Part shown: positions 1-7,135 of the stretch, in pieces
How positions within the stretch are numbered: the first letter of the stretch is position 1
Layout: every line of letters begins with the position of its first letter
NCBI GenBank assembly: GCA_937902945.1
Contig: CALEMD010000071.1
Coordinates: forward strand, 1-12,173
DNA from: an uncultured Erysipelotrichaceae bacterium
GTDB taxonomy: Bacteria; Bacillota_I; Bacilli_A; Erysipelotrichales; Erysipelotrichaceae
Direction: 5' to 3'
Length of the DNA: 12,173 nucleotides
The notes under the pieces: model-generated
What the model was told of the DNA's origin: nothing
The model's input: only the letters and a program-made list of their open reading frames with translations
The model's database searches: none
Made by a program: the position numbers and the translations under genes

Positions 1-2336
1 ATCAGCTGCAAAGAACTGTTGGTGCTGCTTACCTCATTGGCATGGTGGCGGCAGATGACAACAACAGATGGCTTATCGCATATCTGCTTCGTTCTGGAAA
101 CATACCCTTTTCTTTCCTTTTCAAAGCAAATGCCATATACAGTCCTGTTCTGCATGGAATAGGCAAGCGGTATGACCGCAATCCCTTTCACATGTTTCAA
201 TTGATTAATAATCTTTGCATATTGATCATAGCCGATGACTTCATTCGGATAAAGATCGACTTCATCTATGGTTCTGTCCTTGCAGTTCTGTTTCAATGCG
301 CACATATCGGCAGTGCTTCCAGCAAACTGACAGTATCCAAGACCATTCATGGCATGTGAAAGATGCAGCTGATCATTCTGAAGCATAGAACAGAATGAAT
401 CTAGGTAGGCTGGATCCATATTGCCTGTTTCATATACATAACAGAGCTTCTGATTTCTGTATTCCACTCCCATTAATGAAACTGGTGCATCTGCGTCCGC
501 GGGACTGATCTCTGTCATGCATCCATCTTTGATCATGCATGGGTGCTTCTGCTGCGGCTGCTCAAGCACCGCAGTGAACGATGCCGGTCCTTTGCGCAAT
601 TCAGCATTCGGAACAATCAGTCCTGGTGCATCCAGCATCTGAGTGCATTCCTGGCGGCCAAAGTACTTGAAATAATCAAGGGCCGCAAAATACAGGTCTT
701 CCTGCAGAGCATCGATCGGCATAATGATATCCTGACGGCTGTTCAGCTGTCTTTCTGTTTCACTGATCTGAATCTCAAGACGCAGGGTCATAAACAAAGG
801 CTGATCTGAACAGGAGATACCAGCGGGATGCTCCTTCTTTACTGTCTCGCTGACCATCGGCAGCACCTCGCTCTGGAACATATCCCATATTCGGTCGCGA
901 TCAGTCATGATGCATGTATCCAGAATTGTTTTCCCCCTCTGTTCTACTTTCAGATAGCCGGTATCCGGATGTACTTTGCCAGCCTGCGGAAATGCATCCA
1001 GATAACTGCGCTCATATACATGCACCGCATAGCTGTCTTCATACACAATCTGATTATTGCTGAATGCCTGCAGGCGATATGTATCCGTCATGTGTTCATC
1101 TGCCTTGAAAATAATGCTGTTTCTGTCCAGTCCTGTTTTCTCCTGAATCAGATCATCCACGGGATACAGTTCCTGCAGAAAACGTATCGGCAGTTCCAGC
1201 CAGCTGTTTTCATCCGTTTCCGGCGTGCCTTTCTTTGGGATTGCTCCATCTTCATCATGCCATTCTGCACCTGGCTTAAGAAATGGCTTAAAGGATATGA
1301 CAATCCTATCTGTCTGTATTCTCTGCAGTTCTGGCATGCATATTTCTTCTATCCATGAAAAACCCGGTTTATATGCATTCAGTATATGTACATCCGCATC
1401 TGGAAGCAGTTCTTTTATTCTGCTTTCTGTGCTTTCTCTTTCCGTTTTATCTTTGGACAGTGCTCCATAGATGCGCATCGGCTTCTGCCTATCAATCGCT
1501 GGCATTGCCTTCTGAAGCACCTGCATCAGTTCTTCTGTTTCTGAGGATATTTCTCTTTCTATCCTGCCCGCCTCTTTTGCAGATGTGCGCAGCTGCACAT
1601 TCCGATCAGCCAATCCGCTTTCCTCCAGATATGGAATATCAGCATAGTAAACCGCATCTTTCCCGTGCACGGCAATATACGGTTTCTGTCCATCGTATGT
1701 GAGTCCTTTGAATGCCTGCCGCAGCTGCCATGTCGTTTCTTCCATGGATATGTGATTCCTATGATCATCAAATGTCTGGCAGAATAATGATATGAACTGT
1801 TCCAGCTCTTCTCCCTCACCATATATCTTCAGTATTTCTCTTCCATCTTCTGTGCATAGATGCATACCGGGATTTCCGTTTCCGGTAAAGATGATTCTGT
1901 TTTTGATTTCATCTGTTTCAAGCAGAAGATTCTCGGTATTGATTGATGTACTGTCCATTGCAAATCTCACGCATACATCCATCAGTGCCCGAATGACTGA
2001 AGCACTCGGTTTTTCAGGAAGCACAAAAGAAAAATTGCATGTGTCGGGAAGTCCATCATGATTGCAGTCCTTCAGGAAGGATCCAACCCGGAAAAGACTC
2101 TCCAGATGCATATTCTTATAGAATAAATCATCTGTTTCCTTTGCTGAAAGAGTACTGGACTGATAGTTTTCTGGAATTTCTCTTCGATTTGAAAAAACAC
2201 TGTCATTGGGTTCATTGCCAATCTTCTCAAAACACGGAAACTGCATCTCAGTATGCGTCATACCCAGTACACATGCGGCATCGACGGCTTTCTGAATCTG
2301 TTCCCTGTTCATGTTATCTTCAAAATGCATTTTCAT
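1..2336 (-). CDS. Large M14-family zinc carboxypeptidase-like protein, 3' part outside window
   Basis: This minus-strand frame is open from ATG at 2336 to the window edge, giving about 778 codons with no stop (checked codon by codon). The start is supported by GGAGG at 2342-2346, five bases upstream. The first ~690 residues form a long N-terminal module with no catalytic motif that I can recognise. Landmarks are an acidic DGLPD segment near residue 88, ELYPVDDL near 392, KVHPDTGYLKV near 460 and APGLIVP near 570. Near the end comes VVVICRHHANEVSSTN, whose H765-A-N-E768 matches the HxxE zinc-ligand motif of M14 carboxypeptidases. The remaining ligand His and the catalytic Glu would lie beyond the window. 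I recall large Bacillota M14 proteins with this same N-terminal layout, but cannot search for them. There is no obvious signal peptide, so it is probably cytoplasmic. Substrate unknown; the M14 assignment is fairly secure, the exact specificity is not. Confidence 0.75.
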   Translation of the reverse strand, partial: MKMHFEDNMNREQIQKAVDAACVLGMTHTEMQFPCFEKIGNEPNDSVFSNRREIPENYQSSTLSAKETDDLFYKNMHLESLFRVGSFLKDCNHDGLPDTCNFSFVLPEKPSASVIRALMDVCVRFAMDSTSINTENLLLETDEIKNRIIFTGNGNPGMHLCTEDGREILKIYGEGEELEQFISLFCQTFDDHRNHISMEETTWQLRQAFKGLTYDGQKPYIAVHGKDAVYYADIPYLEESGLADRNVQLRTSAKEAGRIEREISSETEELMQVLQKAMPAIDRQKPMRIYGALSKDKTERESTESRIKELLPDADVHILNAYKPGFSWIEEICMPELQRIQTDRIVISFKPFLKPGAEWHDEDGAIPKKGTPETDENSWLELPIRFLQELYPVDDLIQEKTGLDRNSIIFKADEHMTDTYRLQAFSNNQIVYEDSYAVHVYERSYLDAFPQAGKVHPDTGYLKVEQRGKTILDTCIMTDRDRIWDMFQSEVLPMVSETVKKEHPAGISCSDQPLFMTLRLEIQISETERQLNSRQDIIMPIDALQEDLYFAALDYFKYFGRQECTQMLDAPGLIVPNAELRKGPASFTAVLEQPQQKHPCMIKDGCMTEISPADADAPVSLMGVEYRNQKLCYVYETGNMDPAYLDSFCSMLQNDQLHLSHAMNGLGYCQFAGSTADMCALKQNCKDRTIDEVDLYPNEVIGYDQYAKIINQLKHVKGIAVIPLAYSMQNRTVYGICFEKERKGYVSRTKQICDKPSVVVICRHHANEVSSTNSSLQL

Positions 2337-2359
2337 AGCTGCCTCCGCTTCTTTTCTGT

Positions 2360-2388
2360 ATTATCCCACCCATGCTGAATACTTTCAA
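2360..2388 (-). promoter_or_regulatory. Promoter of the M14 peptidase gene
   Basis: Read on the minus strand, TTGAAA (2388-2383) is followed after exactly 17 bases by GATAAT (2365-2360). This is a near-consensus sigma-A promoter. Transcription would start near 2353, leaving a short leader that carries the GGAGG at 2346-2342. Confidence 0.6.
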
Positions 2389-2411
2389 AGAACTTCTGCT
2401 TATCGTATAAT
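2383..2411 (+). promoter_or_regulatory. Promoter of pcp, overlapping the divergent promoter
   Basis: A perfect TATAAT sits at 2406-2411. The -35 region is weak: TTTCAA at 2383-2388 with 17-base spacing, or TTCAAA at 2384-2389 with 16. The -35 bases are the same ones used by the M14 promoter on the other strand. Confidence 0.5.
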
Positions 2412-2439
2412 AAGAGACAGAAAGTGAGGCTTTCCTGTT

Positions 2440-3081
2440 ATGAAAATACTTGTTACAGGTTTTGATCCATTTGGCGGCGAGAAGATCAATCCCGCTATTG
2501 AATCAGTTAAAAGACTGCCGGATACAATTGCCGGCGCAGAAATCGTCAAGCTTGAGATACCAACCATCATATTTAAATCCCTGGATAAAATAGATGAAGC
2601 AATCAGCAAAGAGAATCCGGATGTCATTCTGTCGATCGGCCAGGCTGGCGGACGCAGTGATATTACAGTTGAACGCGTCGGCATCAACTGTGATGACTGC
2701 CGCATTGCAGATAACGGCGGCAATCAGCCAGTAGATGAAAAGATATTTGCAGATGGACCGGATGCCTATTTCTCTGCCCTGCCTATAAAGGCCATGGTTG
2801 AGAATATTAAAAAAGCAGGCATTCCTGCTTCAATCAGTGATTCAGCCGGTACATTTGTATGCAACCACGTATTATATGGTGTCCGTCATATATGCGAAAC
2901 AAAGTATCCAGGCAAAAAGAGCGGATTCATTCATATTCCGTTCATGACAGAACAATGCGTAGGCAGAAGAAATACACCTTGCATGAGTCTTGATGACATT
3001 GTCAGAGGTTTGACTGCAGCAATTGAAGCCATTGTAGAAAATCCAACCGATATTAAAGTAACCGGCGGAAAGATCTGCTAG
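2440..3081 (+). CDS. pcp: Pyroglutamyl-peptidase I (pyrrolidone-carboxylate peptidase)
   Basis: A cytosolic cysteine peptidase (family C15, EC 3.4.19.3) that removes N-terminal pyroglutamate from peptides. At 213 aa it has the usual family length. The N-terminal VTGFDPFGG motif is intact. The catalytic triad is readable: Glu78 in ITVERVGIN, Cys141 in SAGTFVCNHVLYG and His165 in GFIHIPF. The start has GTGAGG (2424-2429) about ten bases upstream, somewhat long but acceptable, and no better start is seen. It is a single-gene unit with its own TATAAT promoter and a strong hairpin terminator immediately downstream. It is divergent from the large M14 peptidase, which suggests, but does not prove, a shared role in using peptides. 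No oddities seen; the identification is secure. Confidence 0.96.
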   Translation: MKILVTGFDPFGGEKINPAIESVKRLPDTIAGAEIVKLEIPTIIFKSLDKIDEAISKENPDVILSIGQAGGRSDITVERVGINCDDCRIADNGGNQPVDEKIFADGPDAYFSALPIKAMVENIKKAGIPASISDSAGTFVCNHVLYGVRHICETKYPGKKSGFIHIPFMTEQCVGRRNTPCMSLDDIVRGLTAAIEAIVENPTDIKVTGGKIC

Positions 3082-3086
3082 CTATG

Positions 3087-3121
3087 AAAGATGACCAGAC
3101 ATATGTCTGGTCATCTTTTTT
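3087..3121. terminator. Bidirectional intrinsic terminator between convergent genes
   Basis: A perfect 16-bp inverted repeat (3087-3102 with 3103-3118, centre ACAT/ATGT) is followed by six T on the plus strand (3116-3121). It terminates pcp. On the minus strand the hairpin is followed by only three T, so it may end the lipoprotein transcript less efficiently. The minus-strand stop codon (TAA, 3122-3120) lies within the T tract. Confidence 0.85.
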
Positions 3122-4904
3122 ATGCCGCAGAAGCTGTATCTGTTGCCGTATCAGTTGCTGCATTCCCCGGCTGTGTTCTGCCGCCGCCCATTCCGTTCTG
3201 TGTCCCTGAGGCACTTGTATTGATGTAGGACACAGTATCGTCAGCACTGATAGTTCCAAGCTTTGTCCCATTCTGTACAACGGTATATGTTTTCCCGGTT
3301 TCCAGAAGTTCAGAAGAGAATTCAACCACTGACCAGGATTTGTCTGAAGTATAGCTCAGTATTGTATTGCCATCTTCGTCCTCTATTTCAACTGCCGAAG
3401 AAGTGTCTGTTGCTCCTATGACTGCAGTTCTTACTGCGGAGGTGTCAGATGGCGTCATGAGCATTCCTGCTGCACTGCCGGCAATCAGCGTGCCGCCATT
3501 TACCGTGAATGATCCATCATAATCCAATGAACCATTTCCAGCATTTTCAGGACCATAGATTGTTACCGTACCATTGTTCATAGTGCCAGAGCCATTGATA
3601 TCCAATCCATCACCGCCAGCATTGATCACAATTGTTCCGCCATTGATGACCAATGAATCTGTTTCGCCGCCAGTCACATTGATTCCATCATCTGATGAAG
3701 TCAGATCCAGTGTGCCGCCATTCACTTCAATGTAAGGCGCTTCTAGTGCTTCAAAGCTGGCAGTTACTGTAACAGTACCATCATTGATAATAATGCTTCC
3801 ATCACTTGCTAGAGCCTTGCTCGATACCGTGCCGTCATCTGTACTCTGTTCTGCAGAGAATGGATCTGTCTGCCCTGAAGGCATCTGCCCATTCATTCCG
3901 CCTGGCTTCATGCCTGATCCTGCACCGCCCTGTGTTTTCGAAGTGGCGCCGGTTGTAGAATCTGTATCTTCGGTTGCGCCGGTTTCTGTATCTGTACCTT
4001 GCCGCTCTGATGGGGCTGTCATCTGATTCATTGATCCTGAAACAGAGGCTGAATTGCCGCTGCCGTTAATGGTTATATTCCCAGAATCCACCTCTAGAAG
4101 CACGCCTGCCTGAATTCCTTCATTGCCTGCATTTACATCAATTGCAGATCCATTCAGGATGATCGTTCCGCTTTCTGCATCATCATCCTTGCCGGCTTTG
4201 ATGCCATCTCCCTGCGCATCTGCCGATACCGTGCTGTTATAGATCAAGAGCGTATCATTTGCATCAAGCCCATCATCCACAGCCGTAACACTGAGATCAG
4301 CCTGAACTATCTTCAATGAATCATTGCAACTGACAGCATCATTGCTGTTTCCGTTTACTGTCAGTTTTCCCGATCCGTTAATGACCAGATCATCCTTGCT
4401 GTATACAGCAGCGGTAACGTCTTCATATGCTGCTGTATCATATGATGCCGCATCATTCAATGTATTCTCGGTTCCTGAAACAGAAGTGATGATCACCTTA
4501 TCAGCCACTTCAACATAAATGACTGGTCCATCTGTGCTGGTTATATCTGCCTGATTCAGAATAATTCTGACTGTGCCGGAACCTTCAGAATTGACTGAAA
4601 TAGTTCCATCATTCCAAGTGCCTGAGAAAACATATACACCTGCAGATGTGATCTTGGCTTCTGTATCTGTCACCGTTATGCCGCTGCCCTCAGAGGAGGC
4701 AGTACTGCCGTTCAGTGCAATCTTGACGGCACTTGATTCATCATAGGTTTCTATGCTGTCTTCATCGTCAATATCGACAGAACTGTCCTGTGTCTTAGAT
4801 GTCAATGATACGGCTGAATCTGTAGATGAAGCTGAGGATGATGCTGTGCTTGAGCAGCCTGCCACAAGGGCTAGAATGCTCAATGCTATGATTGTCTTTT
4901 TCAT
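3120..4904 (-). CDS. Beta-helix carbohydrate-binding lipoprotein (Cthe_2159-like)
   Basis: A 594-residue predicted lipoprotein. The signal peptide has K2-K3, a hydrophobic core and the lipobox VAGC with lipidated Cys17, so it should be anchored on the outer face of the membrane. Residues 18-58 are a Ser/Thr/Asp-rich tether. From about 60 to 290 and 365 to 480 it has repeated short strands with Asn/Gly turns (forms of VINGSG, DDGLDAND, GDGIKAG, DDGINVTGG, GDGLDINGSG). These are typical of the right-handed beta-helix family of Cthe_2159, a Clostridium thermocellum protein described as binding acidic polysaccharide. A Gly/Met/Pro/Thr/Gln-rich linker (about 290-362) splits the helix, and the last ~30 residues are low complexity. 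AGGAG lies just upstream of the ATG, eight bases after the DUF4956 stop. It is the last gene of the cassette. Ligand binding is inferred from the family. Confidence 0.85.
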   Translation of the reverse strand: MKKTIIALSILALVAGCSSTASSSASSTDSAVSLTSKTQDSSVDIDDEDSIETYDESSAVKIALNGSTASSEGSGITVTDTEAKITSAGVYVFSGTWNDGTISVNSEGSGTVRIILNQADITSTDGPVIYVEVADKVIITSVSGTENTLNDAASYDTAAYEDVTAAVYSKDDLVINGSGKLTVNGNSNDAVSCNDSLKIVQADLSVTAVDDGLDANDTLLIYNSTVSADAQGDGIKAGKDDDAESGTIILNGSAIDVNAGNEGIQAGVLLEVDSGNITINGSGNSASVSGSMNQMTAPSERQGTDTETGATEDTDSTTGATSKTQGGAGSGMKPGGMNGQMPSGQTDPFSAEQSTDDGTVSSKALASDGSIIINDGTVTVTASFEALEAPYIEVNGGTLDLTSSDDGINVTGGETDSLVINGGTIVINAGGDGLDINGSGTMNNGTVTIYGPENAGNGSLDYDGSFTVNGGTLIAGSAAGMLMTPSDTSAVRTAVIGATDTSSAVEIEDEDGNTILSYTSDKSWSVVEFSSELLETGKTYTVVQNGTKLGTISADDTVSYINTSASGTQNGMGGGRTQPGNAATDTATDTASAA

Positions 4905-4912
4905 ATTTTCTC

Positions 4913-5587
4913 CTACAGTTCACTGCTGCTTTCGGCCTGCCGTGAACATACAATTGCCAGATTTCCATTTCTGATGCGCAGCTGGTCAATCATCTTTTTC
5001 TCGTCTTGCGCTTTTTTAAGAATTATGTCATAACTGAGCTGGAACATTGATCCCAGATTGACTGTCTTCACACTGTTCAGACGGAATGAATCGGTGAATT
5101 CAGGAAGCACCTCGCTGAATGCGGAAGCATAATCCAGATCTTCAGGAACAGTGATCTTCAGAATTCTCAGATTGTCATTGGGATTGAGAAAACCAGTTCT
5201 GGTAAACAGTGCATACAGGAAACTGATCAGAATGCTCATTCCCAGAGCCAGCCATACATACCCCATACCAGACGCCAGACCTACCGTCATTGCCAGGAAA
5301 ATGATGACAATATCTGTTGCCTTGCCAGGCAAAGAGCGGAAGCGAACCAGTGAAAATGCACCGGCTACTGCTACTCCTACTCCCAGGTTGTCATTGACAA
5401 GCAGTATGACTATCTGCACTACCGCCGGCAGAATGGCAATTGCAATGCTGAAGCTTTTTGATGTCTTTGAACAGTAATGCGCAACAAGCGCAATAATGAT
5501 GCCGCATAGAATACTGACGGCAAAGCAGATCATAAGCTGTGTCAATGTGATACCTGCCGTTGTACCTGTATATACTGAATCAAGCAT
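4913..5587 (-). CDS. DUF4956 membrane protein
   Basis: I choose the start at 5587 (224 aa) rather than the longer frame from 5629. AAGGAGGTGAA lies just upstream of 5587, and the mature-looking protein begins MLDSVYTG. Hydrophobic segments are near residues 13-37, 45-64, about 68-80, 92-110 and 111-128, so it is an inner-membrane protein with four or five spans. The family hallmark AFSLVRFRSLPGKATDI (about 77-93) sits between spans, and a soluble C-terminal domain of about 95 residues follows. Biochemical role unknown. Genes of this family are commonly found beside VTC-type polyphosphate polymerases, and here it overlaps the polymerase gene by 8 bp, suggesting translational coupling and a physical partnership. 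A plausible role is a membrane anchor or channel for the polymerase, but that is inference. Confidence 0.85.
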   Translation of the reverse strand: MLDSVYTGTTAGITLTQLMICFAVSILCGIIIALVAHYCSKTSKSFSIAIAILPAVVQIVILLVNDNLGVGVAVAGAFSLVRFRSLPGKATDIVIIFLAMTVGLASGMGYVWLALGMSILISFLYALFTRTGFLNPNDNLRILKITVPEDLDYASAFSEVLPEFTDSFRLNSVKTVNLGSMFQLSYDIILKKAQDEKKMIDQLRIRNGNLAIVCSRQAESSSEL

Positions 5588-6356
5588 GCAGTTCACCTCC
5601 TTCTGTGATTTCTGCATATGGTCTTGCATACTGCATCGCCATATCTGGAATAACTATTTCTTTTGTTTTCTGCTGCTGCAGTTTTGAATAGATTGCACCG
5701 TATTTCGAGAATGAATTCTTATATATATTCATGGAAGTAAGTATTTCACACAGCCACATCGGATATCTCTTCATAGCCTTTATTTCCATAAGAACCGTAT
5801 TAGAATCACTCATCAGTGTTTCGTTTCCAAGTTCATACAGTGACAGATTGTCTGTGCGATAACGGATATGATAGTCAAATGTGATTCTGAGATCCTCTTC
5901 ATTGATGCCTGCATACGCCATTCGATCATAGGCGAGATACAGCTTCTTCTGCAGAGAATACAGATTCTTCATATAATCAATTTCATCGGCTATCTGTCCA
6001 TGCACAGAATGCGGTATGCCATGTTCCAGATAATCTTCTGCTTCCTGAATATCCAGAGTGATTCTGCGCTTGTTTCCAAGATCCATGTATTTCTTCTTGA
6101 TCTCCAGGAACACCTTTGTGCCTGCATGCGGCTGTCCATAGCAGCGCAGACGCAGCTTCTCCTTATATTCTGGTTTTTCCAGGCAGGATATTACCATGGC
6201 GCTGTCAGATGTATCATAGTAAATCGAATGAATTGTATACTTGGCATATCTATCAGGGCGCAGAAATCCTTCCGCCTTCATCTGGATCTTCTGTGCCTGT
6301 GCGGCAGTGATCAGATACTTGTTTTCTACTCTCTGGAATACACTGTTTTCATTCAT
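5580..6356 (-). CDS. VTC-type polyphosphate polymerase
   Basis: A 258-residue soluble protein of the VTC domain family. The best-studied member, yeast Vtc4, makes polyphosphate from ATP inside a tunnel domain lined with basic residues. Recognisable pieces in order are RVENKYLI (residues 9-16), HSIYYDTSDSAM (43-54), the basic strand KEKLRLRCYG (65-74), VFLEIKKK (82-89), GNKRRITLD (94-102), RITFDYHIRYR (157-167), LMEIKAMKRYP (189-199) and SFSKYG (215-220). Arg69/Arg71, Glu191 and Lys218 look like the phosphate- and metal-binding positions of Vtc4, judged by motif and not by alignment. No SPX sensor domain and no membrane segment are present; membrane location is presumably supplied by the DUF4956 partner encoded downstream. 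The start has GGAGGAG six bases upstream. It is the first gene of a three-gene minus-strand cassette. Confidence 0.88.
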   Translation of the reverse strand: MNENSVFQRVENKYLITAAQAQKIQMKAEGFLRPDRYAKYTIHSIYYDTSDSAMVISCLEKPEYKEKLRLRCYGQPHAGTKVFLEIKKKYMDLGNKRRITLDIQEAEDYLEHGIPHSVHGQIADEIDYMKNLYSLQKKLYLAYDRMAYAGINEEDLRITFDYHIRYRTDNLSLYELGNETLMSDSNTVLMEIKAMKRYPMWLCEILTSMNIYKNSFSKYGAIYSKLQQQKTKEIVIPDMAMQYARPYAEITEGGELHA

Positions 6357-6378
6357 GGCAAGCTCCTCCTGCAGGTAA

Positions 6379-6405
6379 AGAATAGATAAAGTTTCTGTAA
6401 ATCAA
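6379..6405 (-). promoter_or_regulatory. Weak candidate promoter of the polyphosphate cassette
   Basis: On the minus strand TTGATT (6405-6400) and TATTCT (6384-6379) are separated by 15 bases, shorter than ideal. It is the best candidate I see in the 113-base gap between the upstream operon's terminator and the polymerase gene. Some read-through from upstream could contribute. Confidence 0.25.
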
Positions 6406-6439
6406 TTGACAGCCGATTGAATTCTCTGTGAAGATTGCG

Positions 6440-6472
6440 AAAAAAAAGACTCATCAGCACTGATCGGTCTTA
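6440..6472 (-). terminator. Intrinsic terminator of the sseB-GNAT-yczE operon
   Basis: Minus-strand hairpin with AAGAC (6471-6467) pairing GTCTT (6450-6446), a 2x2 internal mismatch, ATCA (6464-6461) pairing TGAT (6456-6453) and a GTGC loop, ending in eight T (6447-6440). The stem begins inside the TAA stop of the YczE-like gene. The stem is modest but the T tract is strong. Confidence 0.6.
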
Positions 6473-7135
6473 GTCATGCTTTGAATCGCACCATTTCGTT
6501 ACAGAGTCTGCCATTCGCTTCATATTCCAGCCCATCAGAGGTCCGAATGCAACAGCAAATATAATGGTTCCTTCTCTTATACTAAGAGGACCGCCAAAGA
6601 AGAAGTACAGTATCAGAATAATGAATATGCAGATGAAATCAACATCCTGCCTGACCTTGGCAAACGGCCGGCCGATCTTCTTTCCGATCTGCAGGCATGA
6701 GCCTTCCAGCGGATATCCAACCATTCCGCTACTCATTGTAAGACCGACACCGAATGAGAGTATGAGTATTCCCGCCAGCAGTACCAGCAGACGGACAATG
6801 TAGCTGCTGAATGAAAGACTGGCAAAGATATCATAATAGAACAGATTGATAGTCAGTCCTAAAAGCCATGAGTATACCAGCTGAAGCAGAAGAATCGGCT
6901 TGTAATCCTTTTTCATCAGAATAATCTGCAGAAAAGCACAGCTGATATTCATAATCATGCCAACCGTTCCTACCTTGATGCCGCTCATGACAGATATGGA
7001 CATAGTCAAGGCATCATAGCTTCCCAGACCGATATCCGCCTTCATAGTCAATGCAGCCGCAGCCCCTACAATGACTGAGCCAAGCAGTTCAACGCCAAGA
7101 TGTCTGAAAAACGCTTCTTTCGTTATTCCAGCCAT
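6470..7135 (-). CDS. YczE/YitT-type integral membrane protein
   Basis: A 221-residue polytopic membrane protein. Five hydrophobic segments are visible near residues 12-31, 56-74, 81-105, 111-134 and 165-182, with a final semi-hydrophobic stretch to 204. The segment KADIGLGSYDALT (32-44), with its SGIKVGTVGM follow-up (51-60), and the GLTMSSGMVGYPLEG loop (131-145) match the YczE-like membrane family (COG2364). Its transport substrate is not established. GAGG lies five bases before the ATG. The start overlaps the end of the GNAT gene by 13 bp, so translation is probably coupled. It is the last gene of the operon. The family call is good, but the molecular function is unknown. Confidence 0.8.
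   Translation of the reverse strand: MAGITKEAFFRHLGVELLGSVIVGAAAALTMKADIGLGSYDALTMSISVMSGIKVGTVGMIMNISCAFLQIILMKKDYKPILLLQLVYSWLLGLTINLFYYDIFASLSFSSYIVRLLVLLAGILILSFGVGLTMSSGMVGYPLEGSCLQIGKKIGRPFAKVRQDVDFICIFIILILYFFFGGPLSIREGTIIFAVAFGPLMGWNMKRMADSVTKWCDSKHD

Noticed and set aside
828..1358. 176-aa plus-strand open frame, and the neighbouring plus-strand frames at 42-2338
   Set aside because: All lie opposite the continuous minus-strand M14 frame, lack good ribosome binding sites and show no recognisable motif. They are antisense shadows.
3120..4904. Repetitive strand-turn coding sequence considered as a DNA tandem repeat
   Set aside because: The similarity is at the protein level (Asn/Gly/Asp turns of a beta-helix); nucleotide units are not near-identical.
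5868..6389. 173-aa plus-strand frame opposite the VTC polymerase
   Set aside because: The opposite strand has an intact VTC domain, ribosome binding site and coupled neighbours.
6406..6411. Perfect TTGACA on the plus strand
   Set aside because: No -10 box at 16-18 bases downstream and no plus-strand gene to serve before 8812.
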